From assembly GCA_017139535.1 (NCBI GenBank), contig WOUO01000022.1, positions 124,001 to 188,000 on the forward strand: a DNA stretch of 64,000 nt, in the 5' to 3' direction. The notes beneath the pieces were generated by a model. The model was not told where the DNA came from and did no database searches. It saw nothing but the letters and a program-made list of their open reading frames with translations. This stretch comes from Trichocladium uniseriatum (Eukaryota; Ascomycota; Sordariomycetes; Sordariales; Chaetomiaceae). This document shows positions 43,098 to 54,120 of the stretch, one piece after another. Position numbers and translations under genes: made by a program. How positions within the stretch are numbered: position 1 is the stretch's first letter; every line of letters begins with the position of its first letter.

Positions 43098-44045
43098 GGC
43101 GATGCACTGTCCATCCACTGAATCCCGTTTGGCGGCGTGCTGGCACCCTCCTGACGGCCGCTGCGCGACGGCGCGCCAACCCACAACGAAATAGGCTAGC
43201 CCCCCACGTGAGATAAGTCACCCCTGATGCTTCCGATAAGCGACCAGGATGAGGGTTCTTTCCAGCTTCGGTTTCACATGGGGCCAACTCCAGGGTCCAC
43301 AAGCTGCCGATCGCCTTCCGAGGCAGGGCTGCCCTTTCATTGGCCAAGCTTCTGCGTGGGAGCATCCCGCGGTTCCCGAACGAATTCCTGGTCTTGATCC
43401 GCGTCAGCACCCTGAATTCCGATGGACTTGGTGCTTCTCTGCCCGTGTGTGACAATTCTTTCCTTTCAATGGAACTATCACCGCAAGGTGTACCGTTTTG
43501 TGGAATAGGGTGGAATCTCATTGTTGGACTCGTCAATGATTGCCTTTTTGGATTTTCCGCCATCTGTCTGCGATTCCTTGTTAATGCTCAGGTGCCTAGA
43601 ATTCTTGATCGCTTCTGGGGTCGCTTGGCTTGCTTTCTTGGCGGGTTGAACCGAGGCACGACGCACTTGCTGCACACCAAGACGCGGCTCCCCATGCTGT
43701 TCCTCTCGAGGTCCTTTGCTTTGCTCTCCATGTTCCCCCGCAACGTTGAAACCGTTGCGCTATCGTCCCCAGACTCGGTGCCTCGTTGTTTCCCAGTCGT
43801 GATCCTGCCGGCTGGTGTTTGTCCCGGGGTTCCCTGGCCCAGTTCGAAGATAAATGCTGGCCACTCCCTCGACGAAACAAACATTCCGAGAAGCCTGAAC
43901 CCTGCGAACTCCGTCCCGAGGCTCCTTGTCTTCGGAGGCCACGGAATACTTGATTTCATGTTTATGAACGGCGCCTGACAGTAACGTCGACGCTTGCATT
44001 TACATACTCGTTCAAATTGTTGTTGGCATTGCGCACTCTATCACG
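43098..44045. other. Divergent promoter region, gpi17 / fat1
   Basis: 948 bases. A 212-codon plus-strand frame (43340-43978) has no ATG at its start and no motif, and is read as leader sequence. CT-rich before 44046. Confidence 0.45.
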
Positions 44046-46075
44046 ATGGCTGCCCGTGAGTGTCACCCCATCTCATCGGATGATAGAACCTTTAATTGAT
44101 AACACCGTCTTCTGTAGTTCCGCTTTCCATCACCGTCCCAGCTCTCGCTGCGGCGGCGGCTTACATCAATGCCCGGACCTTGTTATTCTACGATTTGAAC
44201 CTACTAAAGTCCATCATCCCAACGGTAGCCAATGTGGCCTGGTGGACGAATCGCGGCCGTCTCAACTTCTTTTACCGCCTCGAGGACCTGGCCACCTCCA
44301 AGTCGTCCGAGAATCGTGTCTTTCTGCGCTTCGAGGACCGGACCTACACCTATGCTCAAGCGTATGACACCGTGCTCCGCTACGCCACCTGGTTGAAGGA
44401 GCGGCGTGGCGTGAAACAGGGTGAAATGGTGGCTCTGGACTTCCAGAACACCGACACCTTCATCTTCTTGCTCTTTGCGCTCTGGTCTCTCGGCGCAGTG
44501 CCCGCGCTGATCAATTACAACCTGAGCGGCGGGCCCCTGACGCATTGCATTAAGAAGGCAACTGCCAGGCTCGTGCTGATCGATCCCGTGGTTGCCGCGA
44601 ACGTTGGAGACGATGTTCGGTCAGAGCTGAGCCAAGTCAGCTTTGAGGTGGTAACGCCCGAGCTGGAGAGGGAGATGTTGTCTCATGAGCCCATCCGACC
44701 CGCAGACGAAGTTCGGAGCGGCACCACGGGTGAAGACATGGGCATGCTTATCTACACGAGCGGAACTACGGGCTTGCCGAAGGCTGCCATCGTGTCGTGG
44801 GCCAAGATTGCCGTAGTTGGCGGGTTTACCTCCCGCTGGGTCGGGACCACCAAGAACGATGTGTTTTACACGGTGAGTCTAAAATTTGTTGTTTGGGGTT
44901 CTCATGCTAACATGCTGTAGGCTATGCCCCTCTATCACAGCACAGCCATGCTGCTTGGGTTTTCTCACACGCTCTCGGTCGGCGCCACGTTCGCCATGAG
45001 CCGCAAGTTCTCGACCACCTTCTTCTGGGATGATGTTCGGAAACACGGTGCCAACATCATCCAATACGTCGGGGAGACGTGCCGCTATCTGCTATCAGCA
45101 CCGCCACGCATCGATCCAGTTACAGGTGAGAATCTGGACCGCAAGCACAATGTCCGCATCGCATTCGGCAACGGGCTGCGGCCAGACGTGTGGAACCGGT
45201 TCAAGGAGCGCTTCGGTATAGAGACAATCGCCGAGTTTTACGGCGCAACAGAGGGTAGCTTCGCCACTTGGAACATGAGCCGAAACGACTACAGCATGGG
45301 TGCCGTTGGTCGCAGCGGCATTCTTTACCACCTGATCATGGGCAGGAACATCGCCATCGCCGAAGTCGACCACGAGACGGAGCTCCCCTACCGAGATCCG
45401 AAAACAGGCTTCTGCGTCCGGGCTCCTCAAGGTGAACCGGGAGAACTGCTCTTCAAGCTGCCGCCAAATGACGTCGACTCGCGCTTCCAGGGCTACTACG
45501 GCGATAAGGATGCCACGTCCAAGAAGATTATGAGGTCTGTATTCAGCAAGGGCGATGCTTGGTTCCGGACCGGCGATGTGGTGCGCTGGGACGGCGAGAA
45601 CCGGGTCTACTTCACCGACCGCATCGGTGACACGTTCCGCTGGAAGAGTGAGAACGTCTCGACGGCCGAGGTTGCGCAGGTGGTTGGACTGCACCCGAGT
45701 ATCCAAGAGGCCAACGTATACGGCGTCGAGCTGCCGCAGCACGAAGGCCGGGCGGGTTGCGCCGCCGTCATCTTCAAAGACTCTGCACTGGCTGGGGAGG
45801 GCGGTCCACCGAGCGGCGAGACGCTGAAGACGCTGGCTCAGCATGTGCGGGCGCAACTGCCCAAGTATGCCCTGCCGCTCTTCCTCCGTGTCGTGAAGGG
45901 GAATGCGATCCAGACCACGGGCACGAACAAGCAGCAAAAGAATAGTCTGCGAGACCAGGGCGTGGAGCCTGGCAAGACTGGCGATGATGATGTGTTTTGG
46001 TTGAAGGGCGACTCGTATGTCAAGTTCCGGGCTGCGGACTGGAAAGCACTGCAGGGCGGCAGTGTCAAGCTCTAA
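44046..46075 (+). CDS. Very-long-chain acyl-CoA synthetase / fatty acid transporter (Fat1-type, 639 aa)
   Basis: Three exons: 44046..44055 (10 nt), 44118..44872, 44921..46075; introns 62 and 48 nt; 640 codons. The N-terminus reads MAALPLSITVPALAAAAAYINA across intron 1. ANL adenylation motifs: MLIYTSGTTGLPKAA at about 210-225; FYGATEGSFATWN; AWFRTGDVVRWDGENRVYFTDRIGDTFRWKSENVSTAEV. AMPLYHSTAML is formed across intron 2. Family: activates very-long-chain fatty acids to CoA thioesters and drives their import, at the ER, lipid droplet, plasma membrane or peroxisome. The C-terminus GSVKL is PTS1-like; yeast Fat1 ends IKL. A short hydrophobic N-terminus fits a membrane anchor. Confidence 0.94.
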
Positions 46076-46948
46076 GTGCCGGTGACTTTGGGTCATCGAT
46101 TTCTCCTTTTTTTTTTTCCTGTTTCGTATGAGTGATGCCCCGACACGACACCTTATACCTCTTGGATCCTGTACGATAGACCGCCCTGTTAGTATTCTGT
46201 TTTCAGTATATATCTAGCTTCTTGCTTTGTTTGTCTGTCCTTTTTTTGCAACAGCAATCCGTCGGTGTCGAAAGCCCCTGAGCCAGGGTTAGGGAAACGA
46301 CTGGCCCCGCATTCGGAGCTGTTGCCAGGGTTGTCCATCAAGGTTCCCGCTCCGAATCTCCGGCCCGGCAGTATCCACCCGGATCGCCAAAAAGGTACCA
46401 AAAGAATGGGAGGACCGAACTGCCGTTGAAATAAATCTTTTCCTATCTCTCCTCCTGCGAGAACCCCCACTGATGCTCAGCACGTTGCGACACCGGGCGC
46501 CAAATGACATAATGGCAAAGCTCGACCTTGTAGCCAATGAGGGGCTCCAATGATCGCGCAATGCGACGCCAAGCCCAATGGGGCACTGAGGGGCAGTTGC
46601 ATCCCCACGTCAAACTGATGGAGGGGCAGTTGCCCCGCGCTGCATGCTCCGGAAACATGAAGCAGCGCCGCTTTGGGATTGGCAAAGGCCGGATCTGTTG
46701 AGGCCAAGCAAGGCGTTTTATTAATCACACAAGAGGTCGGGAGGTGGTCGGGAGCTTGGGGATGTCGGGGGGACAGCTATGCAAGGAATCGAGCTGTTAA
46801 ATACTTGGCCGTTACCCCTCCCCAGCTCAGACGTGTCTCCTCTGCTCCATCACTGACTGCTTTCTATCGTAACCATCTCGCGCGATTTGCTTCGTACTCA
46901 CAATCCTTTCTTTCTCAACCACAACAAAGATACCCAAATACCGACAAA
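46076..46948. other. Intergenic region with the peroxiredoxin promoter
   Basis: Fat1 3' UTR (T-rich run at about 46106) and the peroxiredoxin promoter, with a repeated AGGGG-containing element at 46588 and 46621. No coding region supported. Confidence 0.5.
46588..46633 (+). promoter_or_regulatory. Direct repeat GAGGGGCAGTTGC upstream of the peroxiredoxin gene
   Basis: Two identical 13-mers at 46588-46600 and 46621-46633, 33 bases apart. Each contains AGGGG, the stress-response element core. They lie about 320-360 bases before the ATG of an antioxidant gene. Regulatory use is inference. Confidence 0.45.
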
Positions 46949-47741
46949 ATGGCTTCTGACCGTTCCGCTCCGTATGTTTTTTTTCATACGACAAACTCAT
47001 CATTCCAGAACCAAGCTAACACGCCGCAGCCTTCGTCTGGGCACCATTGCCCCCAACTTCCAGGCCGACACCACCAAGGGCCCGATCGACTTCCACGAGT
47101 TTGTCGGTGACAACTGGGTTGTTTTCTTCTCGCACCCCGAGGACTACACGCCCGTGTGCACCACCGAGCTCGGCGAGATGGCCCGCCTCGAGCCCGAGTT
47201 CAACAAGCGCGGCGTCAAGCTGATCGGCCTGTCGGCCAACACGCTCGGCAGCCACGAGGGCTGGATCAAGGACATTGACGAGGTCACTGGCTCGCACGTC
47301 AACTTCCCCATCATTGCCGACAAGGAGCGCAAGGTCGCATACCTCTACGACATGTGCGCCCTCCTCCCTCACACGCAGTACCTAGGTTGACAATACTGAC
47401 ATGAGATACACAGGATCGACTACCAGGACACGACCAACGTCGACTCCAAGGGCATCGCCTTCACGATCCGCTCCGTCTTCGTCATCGACCCCAAGAAGAC
47501 GATCCGCACCATCCTGTCGTACCCCGCCTCGACCGGCCGCAACAGCGCCGAGATCCTGCGCGTCGTCGACTCGCTGCAGACCGGCGACAAGCACAAGATC
47601 ACCACCCCGATCAACTGGGTCCCCGGCGACGACGTCATTGTCCACCCCAGCATCAAGACCGACGACGCTTCCAAGATCTTTCCCCAGATGCGCGTCGTCA
47701 AGCCCTACCTGCGCTTCACCCCGCTGCCTAAGACGGACTAA
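46949..47741 (+). CDS. 1-Cys peroxiredoxin (Prx6 type, 224 aa)
   Basis: Three exons: 46949..46971, 47030..47353, 47414..47741; introns 58 and 60 nt; 225 codons. The peroxidatic Cys51 lies in HPEDYTPVCTTELG. It is the only cysteine in the protein, so this is a true 1-Cys enzyme. Other family blocks: LGTIAPNFQADTTKGPIDFHEF, KLIGLSANTLGSHEGWIKDI, NFPIIADKERKVAYLYDM, and the C-terminal NWVPGDDVIVHPSI. Reduces H2O2 and organic or lipid peroxides; reductants in the family are glutathione/GST, ascorbate or thioredoxin. No mitochondrial presequence is seen from this start, so it is likely cytosolic. Intron 2 uses a less common GTGCGC donor. Confidence 0.95.
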
Positions 47742-49825
47742 GCGGTATTGGGAGAGGAAGTTGGTATGGAATGTGTGTTGAAGGAATGGGATATGACTGA
47801 TGCCCGGAAGGTGTCATGGCCATGAGACTAAAGGAATGAAGTGGCTCTTGATGCCGGGTTTATAATGACAAAAAATAAATGACTTTCCCCCAACGAGTTG
47901 ATGTTGAGTTGTGAGTGTGAGTGGTCGGCGTGCTGCTTGATGTCGGGGCTGATGGTCTCATGGGGTTGGGGGATCGGGCTGGACCCCGTTTCAAGTTGCT
48001 ACGTTCGGAGAGCATGTCATTGTGGCAAGACGGTTGAAGGAAGCTGGATGAGACAAGACGGCTTGACCACCCGCACCTGATGCTCAAAGTTTGAGTCATG
48101 GACTCAACTGGCTACTACCCCTGAGATCACAAGGTCGTACCAATCTCTTCAACGAGACCAAGGGAAAGAAGCACAGTTCAACAGTCTGTTACGTTCACTG
48201 TGGCCTACAATGCTTCTTGGCTCAAATATTAAGCATTGGGGAGCAAAACAGGACCCTGAATAAAGAGGACACAAGCAAAAATAACATACAACACCGGGGA
48301 TTCCCCAGTCGTCACCGACCTGAGTACTGATCCGGCGGTCGCGGGTTTGTCGAGGGGAGAGCGGACGGGATCCCGAATTTTCCTGCGCCTATGGTCGTAT
48401 GTGGTAGAGAGATGGGAAAGTATGGTAGATATAACCCGCCTCTTAAAACTCAAGGAGTAAGATAGGCGATAGACGACGAAACTAGACGGTGAGTATTGAG
48501 GGGTGCAGTTGTGTAAAGGGGCTGGTTGGCAATCTACTTTGAAAAATAATGCCACCAGGTTGCAAAGAAGTAGAACGAGAATAACATTCATACAGATATC
48601 AAAATGAGGGTGACCTGGTGATTGCATTTGCTGGTGCTCAGTGTGAGGCCAGAAGCTTGGGCTAGAACCTAACCTGGAAGGAGAAGCCAGCTTCCATTTG
48701 GCTTGGCGCTGAAAGGAGAGGACCGCTCAAGGCGTCGCTTCGGTGCGCGCTTTGTTCGCGAGTCAGGGATACAGACCACAGACTGAACCGTGCGTCACCC
48801 CACCTCCCCACCTTTGTGAAGCGGCGGCGCTGTCCAGAACCCTGACCCCACCTTGAGCCCACCCTTCCTTCGGTGGAGTTTTGAGCCTCGTGCGATTGCG
48901 ATCCGATCGAGTCGGCGTGTTTGCTACCTTTCTTTGCAACTTCCCCTTCTAAGCACATCGCTCAAACTGGCCGGCCGGAACTGCGCAGACAAGCCGCCGG
49001 GTTCTCGCGCGTCGACCCCCCGCTTAGCTCGTCCATTGACCGCACGGCGTAGCATCTCGGCTCGTTTGTCTCCGGTTCCTCACCGTCCGTGCGGCGCGCT
49101 TGACCTCAACCACTGCAGACAGCAGCGGACGGACCTTGGAGATTCTCCTCTTGTTCACCCCCATCCGCCCCGACCCCGAGAAGCGCGCGATTCGTCTGTC
49201 CTCTTGTGCTAGGGCATTGCGGAAATTAAGCAGTGCGACGTCCAACAGGTACGGCAGTCCTTTGATTTCCTTTCATCTTGTTTCTTTCTTTCTTTCCTTA
49301 TCTCGTGCTACTATTCCATGGTTGCCAACTCCAAACCCTTGTCGCCGCGACCCCGTCCCATTTTGTGCGAGACTCGCGCTCCCCGTGCGCCCGCCTCGCT
49401 TCCGGGGTTTTCCTCACCCTCTTGTGTAGCATCCCTCTAGTCCGTCGTCCCTTCTCTGCCCCATCCAGCGAAGATCGCTGTTGGATTTGCCGCCGTCTTT
49501 GGCGAGCCCTTGATCCCGGAGTGCCACGGTCGAGGATCCCGGCCCACGCGCTTGGCCCCGGTCCCTGATCCCGTCCGTCACCACTCCAGGATCACCTCGG
49601 ACTCCGTTGAAGGTTGTGTGACGCACCCTCTGTGTGTCTGTGGCGGGCCGTTCCAAAACCTTCCGTTCAACTTTCCCCTTTCATCCTCTAGTTCTGTTGA
49701 CGGTGCGCTTCACATTGTACCCTCGCCAGATGCCCTTCTGACGCCCACTCGTGTCTGGGCCACTGGCATTCCTCAGACACCTCTTGAATTTGGCTTCTGG
49801 CTAGGGGCACCAATGCGCCTTGACA
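47742..49825. other. 2.1-kb intergenic region and long leader of the Kelch/BTB gene
   Basis: No coding gene recognised. From about 48850 the sequence becomes CT-rich and resembles a long 5' UTR. A good donor (CAACAG/GTACGG, GT at 49249) and a polypyrimidine-led acceptor (CCATCCAG ending 49468) suggest a leader intron of about 220 nt; the intron is inferred, not proven. Confidence 0.4.
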
Positions 49826-52800
49826 ATGTCGGGTTCTGGACTAACAGCCGGCACACCAGGCCAGCAGCAGGCCGAGCCGAACGACTACTTCTCCCGAGTC
49901 CCCAATCCGGACCCCGAAGAGCACTCGCCTTCCAAGACTCCCTCTGATATCCTCTCCTCGGCCTTCCGCGGGATCAAGAAAATTACTCCCGGCAAACCCT
50001 CACAGCTCAGTTTCCGTCGACCCTCTGAGCCCTTCGTTCCTACGATCACGAGATACCCCATCTCTGCTCCCCTCCCAGTCGGGGGTTTTAATCCGCCTGT
50101 GCCGCATCATGCACGGAGTCTGAGTTTGCAAAACAGCCTTTCGAAGCCCTTGCCCGAGCCCCCGCCGCCGGAACTCTCCCCTACGAGCCCCGTAACCCCC
50201 TTGGCACCGCCGCCGCCGCATCAGGGCAGCTTGGCCACAATTCTCGACATCGAGGCGAAAGCAGCCGAGAGTCCCAGTGGCACCATGGACGCAACATCGT
50301 CCGTTGACATGAGTGGTGGACTTTATGCGAGAGGGCAGCTCGGCCACGGCCAAGACATGAGCGCCAACAGTAGCCAGAGCAGCTTGGCGAGCTCTTCTCG
50401 GCAGGATGGTCAGGATGACCGTGGCGACAACCTGACGCCCAGGAGCAATGGCCCGCTGTCGGCCGGGCCTTCTCCCAACATCGGTCAGTCAAGAGCGCAG
50501 GGCGGAGGGACACCTGTCGGGACAGCAAGCTCGACGACTCCATCGGCCCACCTGTCCGGGTTGATGTGCAACGTACACCGGACAACAGGGAGGGAACCGC
50601 ATCCCCTCGTTGGTGCGACGACCACGGTCTTGGGGGACAAGTTGTACGTGTTTGGGGGGAGGATACTGTCCAGGAGCAGGCCTGCCCCTTTGACGGCCGA
50701 TCTGTACGAGCTGGACCTGATCCGCCGGCACTGGACCAAGCTCGAGACGACAGGCGACATTCCGCCTCCCCGCTACTTCCACTCGATGTGCGCGCTTGGC
50801 GATACCAAGATGGTCTGCTATGGCGGCATGTCCCCGACGACGAGCCAGAAAAACATATCCCAAGACCAGCAGCCCGAGGTCACCGTCATGTCGGACATTT
50901 ACGTCTACGATGTGCCCACCAAGAAATGGACCTTTATCCCCACCCAGGACGCCCCTCAGGGCCGCTACGCACATTGCGCATGCATCCTCCCGTCTTCGGC
51001 GTCGTTTGCCTCGCATCGAGCACCCCTTTCGGCGCTACAACACAACCCCTCCACCGGCAATCCCAACGAAGGACGCATCGGCATCAGCATCGACGGTACG
51101 GGTGGCGCCGAGATGATTGTGGTCGGAGGTCAAGACGCATCCAACCATTACATTGAGCAGATCAGTGTGTTCAACCTGCGCAGTCTAAAATGGGTTTCGA
51201 CGCAACCGCTGGGCAAGAGCTGTGGTGCATATCGTAGTGTGGTTGCACCTCTGCCTCCTTCGGTCACGGGCAAACTTGGCAGGGTGAATGGCGCACGGCA
51301 GGACCCCGGGGGGGTCAGCCCGGAGGCGAGAGAGCCCGGGTCCAGTATGCTGATTTACAGTAATTACAACTTCTTGGACGTCAAGCTGGAGCTACAAATT
51401 CGGTCACCTGACGGCCACCTCAGCGAACGAGCCATGAGTGGCACCTACAGCCCACCGGGGCTGAGGTTCCCGAATGGAGGAATCATCGACACCCATTTTG
51501 TGGTGAGCGGAACATATCTAACATCCTCAAAGCAGGAATACGCTCTGTGGGCGCTGGACCTCCGTACATTAACCTGGAGTCGTATTGATGCCGGGGGCGC
51601 CGTCTTCAGCCAAGGGAGCTGGAACCGCGGCGTGCTCTGGAACAGAAGGAATACGTTCGTCGTGCTGGGCAACAGGAAGCGAAGCCTCGTCGACGACTAT
51701 AATCATCGGAGGATCAATTTTAGTAATGTCTGCATGGTCGAGCTGGAAGCCTTTGGCTTTTACGACAACCCCCGAAAGTCATCACCCATGAGCGGATTCG
51801 TCAGTGCCAGCAGCCCGTACACAGGACCCGGCCTAAGTCTAGCTCGCAAAGCAGGCTTCACCGCTGGTGGGAGGTACCACAGCCGCGCCGCCGAAGAGCT
51901 GGGCGAGAAAGCCCTCGCGCTGAGGGAGCTGGCCGACATGGATATTCTCTGCATTGGCGGCGAGCGCATCCCGATCAACTCGAGAATTGTCGCGAGGAGA
52001 TGGGGACCCTATTTCGTCCAGCTGCTGAGGGAAGGCACGGCGACACACGATGGCAGCGACGCGGCCACGCTCAGATCCAACTCGATATCGGCCCCTGGAA
52101 GCACCGTTCGGAGCTCGAGCATCACCATCACTCCCGGAAACAGGGCCATGACGGAGAGCCCAATGTCCATGGGCGGCAGCACCTTGTATTCGAGACCGAG
52201 CATCTCAACAACTTCATCCAGCTTGGGTGGCGCGCCGGTTGATCCTGCAGCTATCAACACGGCGCCCACACCCCACACCTTGCCGCCAAGCAGCCGGCCG
52301 AGATGCTTGTATCTCCCCCACACCTACCTAACCATCCAGGCTCTCCTTCACTTCCTATACACCTCGAGCCTCCCCGCGCCATCCTCCCCGCTCTGCACGC
52401 CCCAGATTCTTTGCAGTCTCCTCCAAATCGCGCGCCCTTACCGGATCGACGGTCTCCTCGAGGCCGTCGTCGAGCGCCTCCACGGCCTTCTCGACAGCCG
52501 CAACGCCGCCGCCGTATTCAACGCTACGGCCATGGCGGCCGGTGGCGGCCGCGGCATCGACGGCTCGCTCAACCCCAACTTCTTCCCCGCGTCGGCCGGC
52601 GGCCTCGACGGCCTGATGGGCTCGTCAGACGCCCACGTCCAGTCGAACGGCGGCGGCAGTGTTGCGGGCAGCGAGGCCAGCGCGAACACGGCGACGAGCA
52701 GCCGCGGCGGAGGACCGGGAGGACTCAAGATTAGCACCGCGGTGCAGAGCGCGCATGTCTCGAGCGACGAGCTCAGTGCCACGGCCAGTGTCAGCGGGAG

Positions 52801-53095
52801 CGAGTGGAGCGCATCCGAGGTCGGGGATAGCAGTACAGGTGGTGGGAGGGAGATTTGGTCGGGTGATCTGAGCAGTGTGATTGGGTTGCAGAAGAGAGGG
52901 TTGAGGGGGCTGATGGAGGGGAGGAGGATGCGGGAGCGAACGGGGACGGGGGCCAGTGCGGGTGCGGGTGTCGGGGCGAGTGCGAATATGGCTGGGCCGG
53001 GTGGCGCGGCGGCGGGTGGTGCGTATGGCGGGATGCAGGGGCAGGGGCAGGGGCAGGGGCAGGGACGGGTTGGGTTGGGGATTGCGGGCTCTTGA
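49826..53095 (+). CDS. Kelch-repeat and BTB protein (Ral2-like, 1089 aa)
   Basis: Single exon. The first in-frame ATG is 49826 (MSGSGLTAGTPG); an upstream TTG in the frame is not used. Residues 1 to about 255 are Pro/Ser-rich. A Kelch propeller at about 260-650 shows repeated GG-doublets: TTVLGDKLYVFGGR, HSMCALGDTKMVCYGGM, and GAEMIVVGGQD followed by LRSLKWVSTQP. A BTB fold starts at about 700 (LADMDILCIGGERIPINSRIVARRWGPYFVQLL) and resumes after about 85 low-complexity residues with YLPHTYLTIQALLHFLYTSSLP, then a BACK-like helix set (YRIDGLLEAVVERLHGLLDSRNAAAVFNATAMAA). The tail is Gly/Gln-rich (GQGQGQGQG). S. pombe Ral2, a Kelch protein needed for Ras1 activation, is the closest relative I can name, so a role in Ras/morphogenesis signalling is suggested, not shown. 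Confidence 0.85.
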   Translation: MSGSGLTAGTPGQQQAEPNDYFSRVPNPDPEEHSPSKTPSDILSSAFRGIKKITPGKPSQLSFRRPSEPFVPTITRYPISAPLPVGGFNPPVPHHARSLSLQNSLSKPLPEPPPPELSPTSPVTPLAPPPPHQGSLATILDIEAKAAESPSGTMDATSSVDMSGGLYARGQLGHGQDMSANSSQSSLASSSRQDGQDDRGDNLTPRSNGPLSAGPSPNIGQSRAQGGGTPVGTASSTTPSAHLSGLMCNVHRTTGREPHPLVGATTTVLGDKLYVFGGRILSRSRPAPLTADLYELDLIRRHWTKLETTGDIPPPRYFHSMCALGDTKMVCYGGMSPTTSQKNISQDQQPEVTVMSDIYVYDVPTKKWTFIPTQDAPQGRYAHCACILPSSASFASHRAPLSALQHNPSTGNPNEGRIGISIDGTGGAEMIVVGGQDASNHYIEQISVFNLRSLKWVSTQPLGKSCGAYRSVVAPLPPSVTGKLGRVNGARQDPGGVSPEAREPGSSMLIYSNYNFLDVKLELQIRSPDGHLSERAMSGTYSPPGLRFPNGGIIDTHFVVSGTYLTSSKQEYALWALDLRTLTWSRIDAGGAVFSQGSWNRGVLWNRRNTFVVLGNRKRSLVDDYNHRRINFSNVCMVELEAFGFYDNPRKSSPMSGFVSASSPYTGPGLSLARKAGFTAGGRYHSRAAEELGEKALALRELADMDILCIGGERIPINSRIVARRWGPYFVQLLREGTATHDGSDAATLRSNSISAPGSTVRSSSITITPGNRAMTESPMSMGGSTLYSRPSISTTSSSLGGAPVDPAAINTAPTPHTLPPSSRPRCLYLPHTYLTIQALLHFLYTSSLPAPSSPLCTPQILCSLLQIARPYRIDGLLEAVVERLHGLLDSRNAAAVFNATAMAAGGGRGIDGSLNPNFFPASAGGLDGLMGSSDAHVQSNGGGSVAGSEASANTATSSRGGGPGGLKISTAVQSAHVSSDELSATASVSGSEWSASEVGDSSTGGGREIWSGDLSSVIGLQKRGLRGLMEGRRMRERTGTGASAGAGVGASANMAGPGGAAAGGAYGGMQGQGQGQGQGRVGLGIAGS

Positions 53096-54120
53096 GGTCG
53101 ATTAGCGGTGGATGAGGTTGGATTGGGGGTTGTATTTTTGGTTACATGTAGCAGGGACATGATAGATGATCATGTTGATGAGACTATGGCTGGCTTTTTG
53201 CTTTATGTGGCCATGTGGTCATGTCTCGCGATGTTGCATGGAACTTTCAAGTCTGGAGGGGAAGGTGGGGGTGATTTTCGGGTTGTCCCTTGGTGGCAGA
53301 GAGAGCGCGGTGAGGCAGACGGGTGGCACTGTTTGGGGACAATGGCTTGCTTCCGTATCTATCATGGGTACTTGCATATCTTGCACGAGGCAGTCTACTA
53401 ATTCATAGCTGACTTTGTATCTTGGCCAGCGATGGATATGCTGACTCTTTCTCCTTTAGTGGAAGACATGAACGGAAGAAGAAAGGGTAACGTTACCGAG
53501 GTTGCGGTCAACAATAGTTGATACCTTTCCCAATTACTGCAGCTGATAACATTGCACTGTACACACTTGCTTCTACACTCGCGTACGGCTGTGACGAGTT
53601 ACCCCTGATCGAGGAGATCAGTGAAAACCGTGCACCAGATCCGTTTTCATCATGGACCAGGCACACTCGACTGCCTGCATTGCAATTCATCTTTGCATGG
53701 TTTAAGATCAGCAGTGGATGACATGATGGCCACGAGAATCTGGATGAGCGACGGGCTAGACAAGCTGCCGACCCGTTTAGTCCGATCCTGTATCCTTTCA
53801 ACCAAGGTGGCAAACAGTATGATCTACGCCTAGCCAAGATCTTATGTAGTGTTTAGAGGTCAGATGAAAGTGAGTGCATCATTGTTTCGGCGACGACAGT
53901 CCATGACGTAGCACCGAGTAGACTCCGAATCGATAAATGCCTATGTTCCCGCGGGTTCGCTCCAGAAGCACCAGTTCCAAGGCTATATACAACATCCACC
54001 ATTTAAATAATATCTCAAACCAAGTTCTGTGAACCGTTTCGCTCTTTTCTGTATACACAATTTTCCAACTCACGGCAAGCTGGTCTTTTACTACCTATAC
54101 CTGCCACACACTCTGTCGAC
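53096..54120. other. Intergenic region after the Kelch/BTB gene
   Basis: No supported gene or RNA. Presumably the 3' UTR and the upstream region of the secreted-protein relic. Confidence 0.45.

Noticed and set aside
43340..43978. 212-codon plus-strand open frame before the acyl-CoA synthetase gene
   Set aside because: Starts with TTG, has no conserved motif and lies in the divergent promoter/leader region.
45095..46096. 333-codon minus-strand frame over the acyl-CoA synthetase gene
   Set aside because: Antisense shadow of a GC-rich coding exon. No motif.
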